Assembly: GCA_022705125.1 (NCBI GenBank)
Contig: JAKJFB010000189.1
Coordinates: forward strand, 1-5,987
Reading direction: 5' to 3'
DNA from: Pseudomonadota bacterium
GTDB lineage: Bacteria; Pseudomonadota; Gammaproteobacteria; Pseudomonadales; UBA5518
Length of the DNA stretch: 5,987 nucleotides
In this document: positions 5,598-5,987 of the stretch, piece after piece
How the letters are laid out: each line of letters starts with the position of its first letter
How positions within the stretch are numbered: the stretch's first letter is position 1
Position numbers and translations under genes: made by a program
The notes under the pieces: generated by a model
What the model was told of the DNA's origin: nothing
Database searches by the model: none
Seen by the model: the letters and a program-made list of their open reading frames with translations, nothing else

Positions 5598-5987
5598 GGC
5601 GCGTGTTGCTGCTGCTCGTGCTGCTCGGCGGTCCGCTGCACGCCGCCGTGGAGACCTTCGATTTCGCCACCGAGGAGCAGCGCCAGCGCTACCTCGAATT
5701 CGCGCAGGAGCTGCGCTGTCCCAAGTGCCAGAACCAGAACCTCGCCGATTCCAACGCGCCGATCGCCGAGGACCTGCGCCTCGAACTGCACCGGCTGCTG
5801 CTGGAGGGCAAGAGCGATGCGGAGATCGTCGATTTCATGGTCACGCGCTACGGCGAGTACGTGCTGTACGAACCGCGGCTGGAAGCGAAGACCGCGCTGC
5901 TGTGGGGCGCGCCGGTGCTGATGCTCGGTGTAGGCCTGCTCGTGCTGGCAGGCATCGTGCGGCGTGCGCGCCGTGCCGGTCTCGCGC
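5594..5987 (+). CDS. ccmH: Cytochrome c maturation protein CcmH, 3' end outside the window
   Basis: Periplasmic thiol-redox protein that works with CcmG to reduce apocytochrome c and joins CcmF in the heme ligation complex. The frame starts at the ATG overlapping the ccmG stop by four bases and is open to the window end, giving 131 full codons plus one base. The start MRRVLLLLVLLGGPLHA looks like a signal peptide cleaved after Ala17 or Ala18. The redox motif LRCPKCQNQNLADSNAPIA is at residues 40-58, with Cys42 and Cys45. A helical region follows to about 100, then a membrane segment at about 101-122 and a basic RRARRAG turn. This is the CcmH (CycL) domain plan. Whether the gene ends soon after (short form with separate ccmI) or continues into a CcmI-like TPR part, as in E. 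coli, cannot be seen. Confidence 0.95.
   Translation, partial: MRRVLLLLVLLGGPLHAAVETFDFATEEQRQRYLEFAQELRCPKCQNQNLADSNAPIAEDLRLELHRLLLEGKSDAEIVDFMVTRYGEYVLYEPRLEAKTALLWGAPVLMLGVGLLVLAGIVRRARRAGLA

Noticed and set aside
94..5987. A novel or undescribed multi-gene system
   Set aside because: Every gene matches a known Ccm protein in order, length and key residues; no extra, fused or broken gene is inserted.

Overview
The window carries one recognisable locus: the System I cytochrome c maturation (ccm) gene cluster, all on the + strand, in the order ccmA, ccmB, ccmC, ccmD, ccmE, ccmF, ccmG, ccmH. The last gene runs off the right edge. The DNA is strongly GC-rich, with G or C at most third codon positions. 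Gene order and protein features (His-type CcmE, Cys-x-x-Cys CcmH, CcmG directly after CcmF) fit a high-GC gammaproteobacterium; I cannot name the genus. No mobile element, CRISPR array, tRNA or rRNA gene is visible.

Layout. Positions 1-93 are a short leader with a perfect TATAAT on the minus strand at the left edge, which may belong to a divergent gene outside the window. Positions 94-1418 hold ccmA and ccmB, overlapping by one base. Positions 1419-1679 are non-coding, the only sizeable gap. This gap holds a terminator-like hairpin directly behind ccmB, a second hairpin, a perfect FNR/Anr-type site (TTGAT-N4-ATCAA), two small palindromes and a -10-like TATACT just before ccmC. Positions 1680-5987 hold ccmC to ccmH, packed with gaps of 3-6 bases or overlaps of 4-11 bases, so they are almost certainly one transcription unit.

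How the genes work together (family knowledge). CcmA (ATPase) and CcmB (membrane subunit), with CcmC and CcmD, form the CcmABCD complex. CcmC and CcmD load heme onto the conserved histidine of CcmE, and ATP hydrolysis by CcmA releases holo-CcmE. CcmE carries heme to CcmF, which with CcmH (and CcmI where present) attaches it to the CxxCH motif of apocytochrome c. CcmG and CcmH are thiol-redox proteins that keep the apocytochrome cysteines reduced. The residues expected to be essential in each protein are present, and no gene looks broken.

The most interesting part is the ccmB-ccmC gap. It suggests that the cluster is split into two transcription units, ccmAB and ccmCDEFGH, with the second having its own oxygen-responsive promoter. 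I found no evidence of a previously undescribed system; the coding content is a standard ccm cluster.
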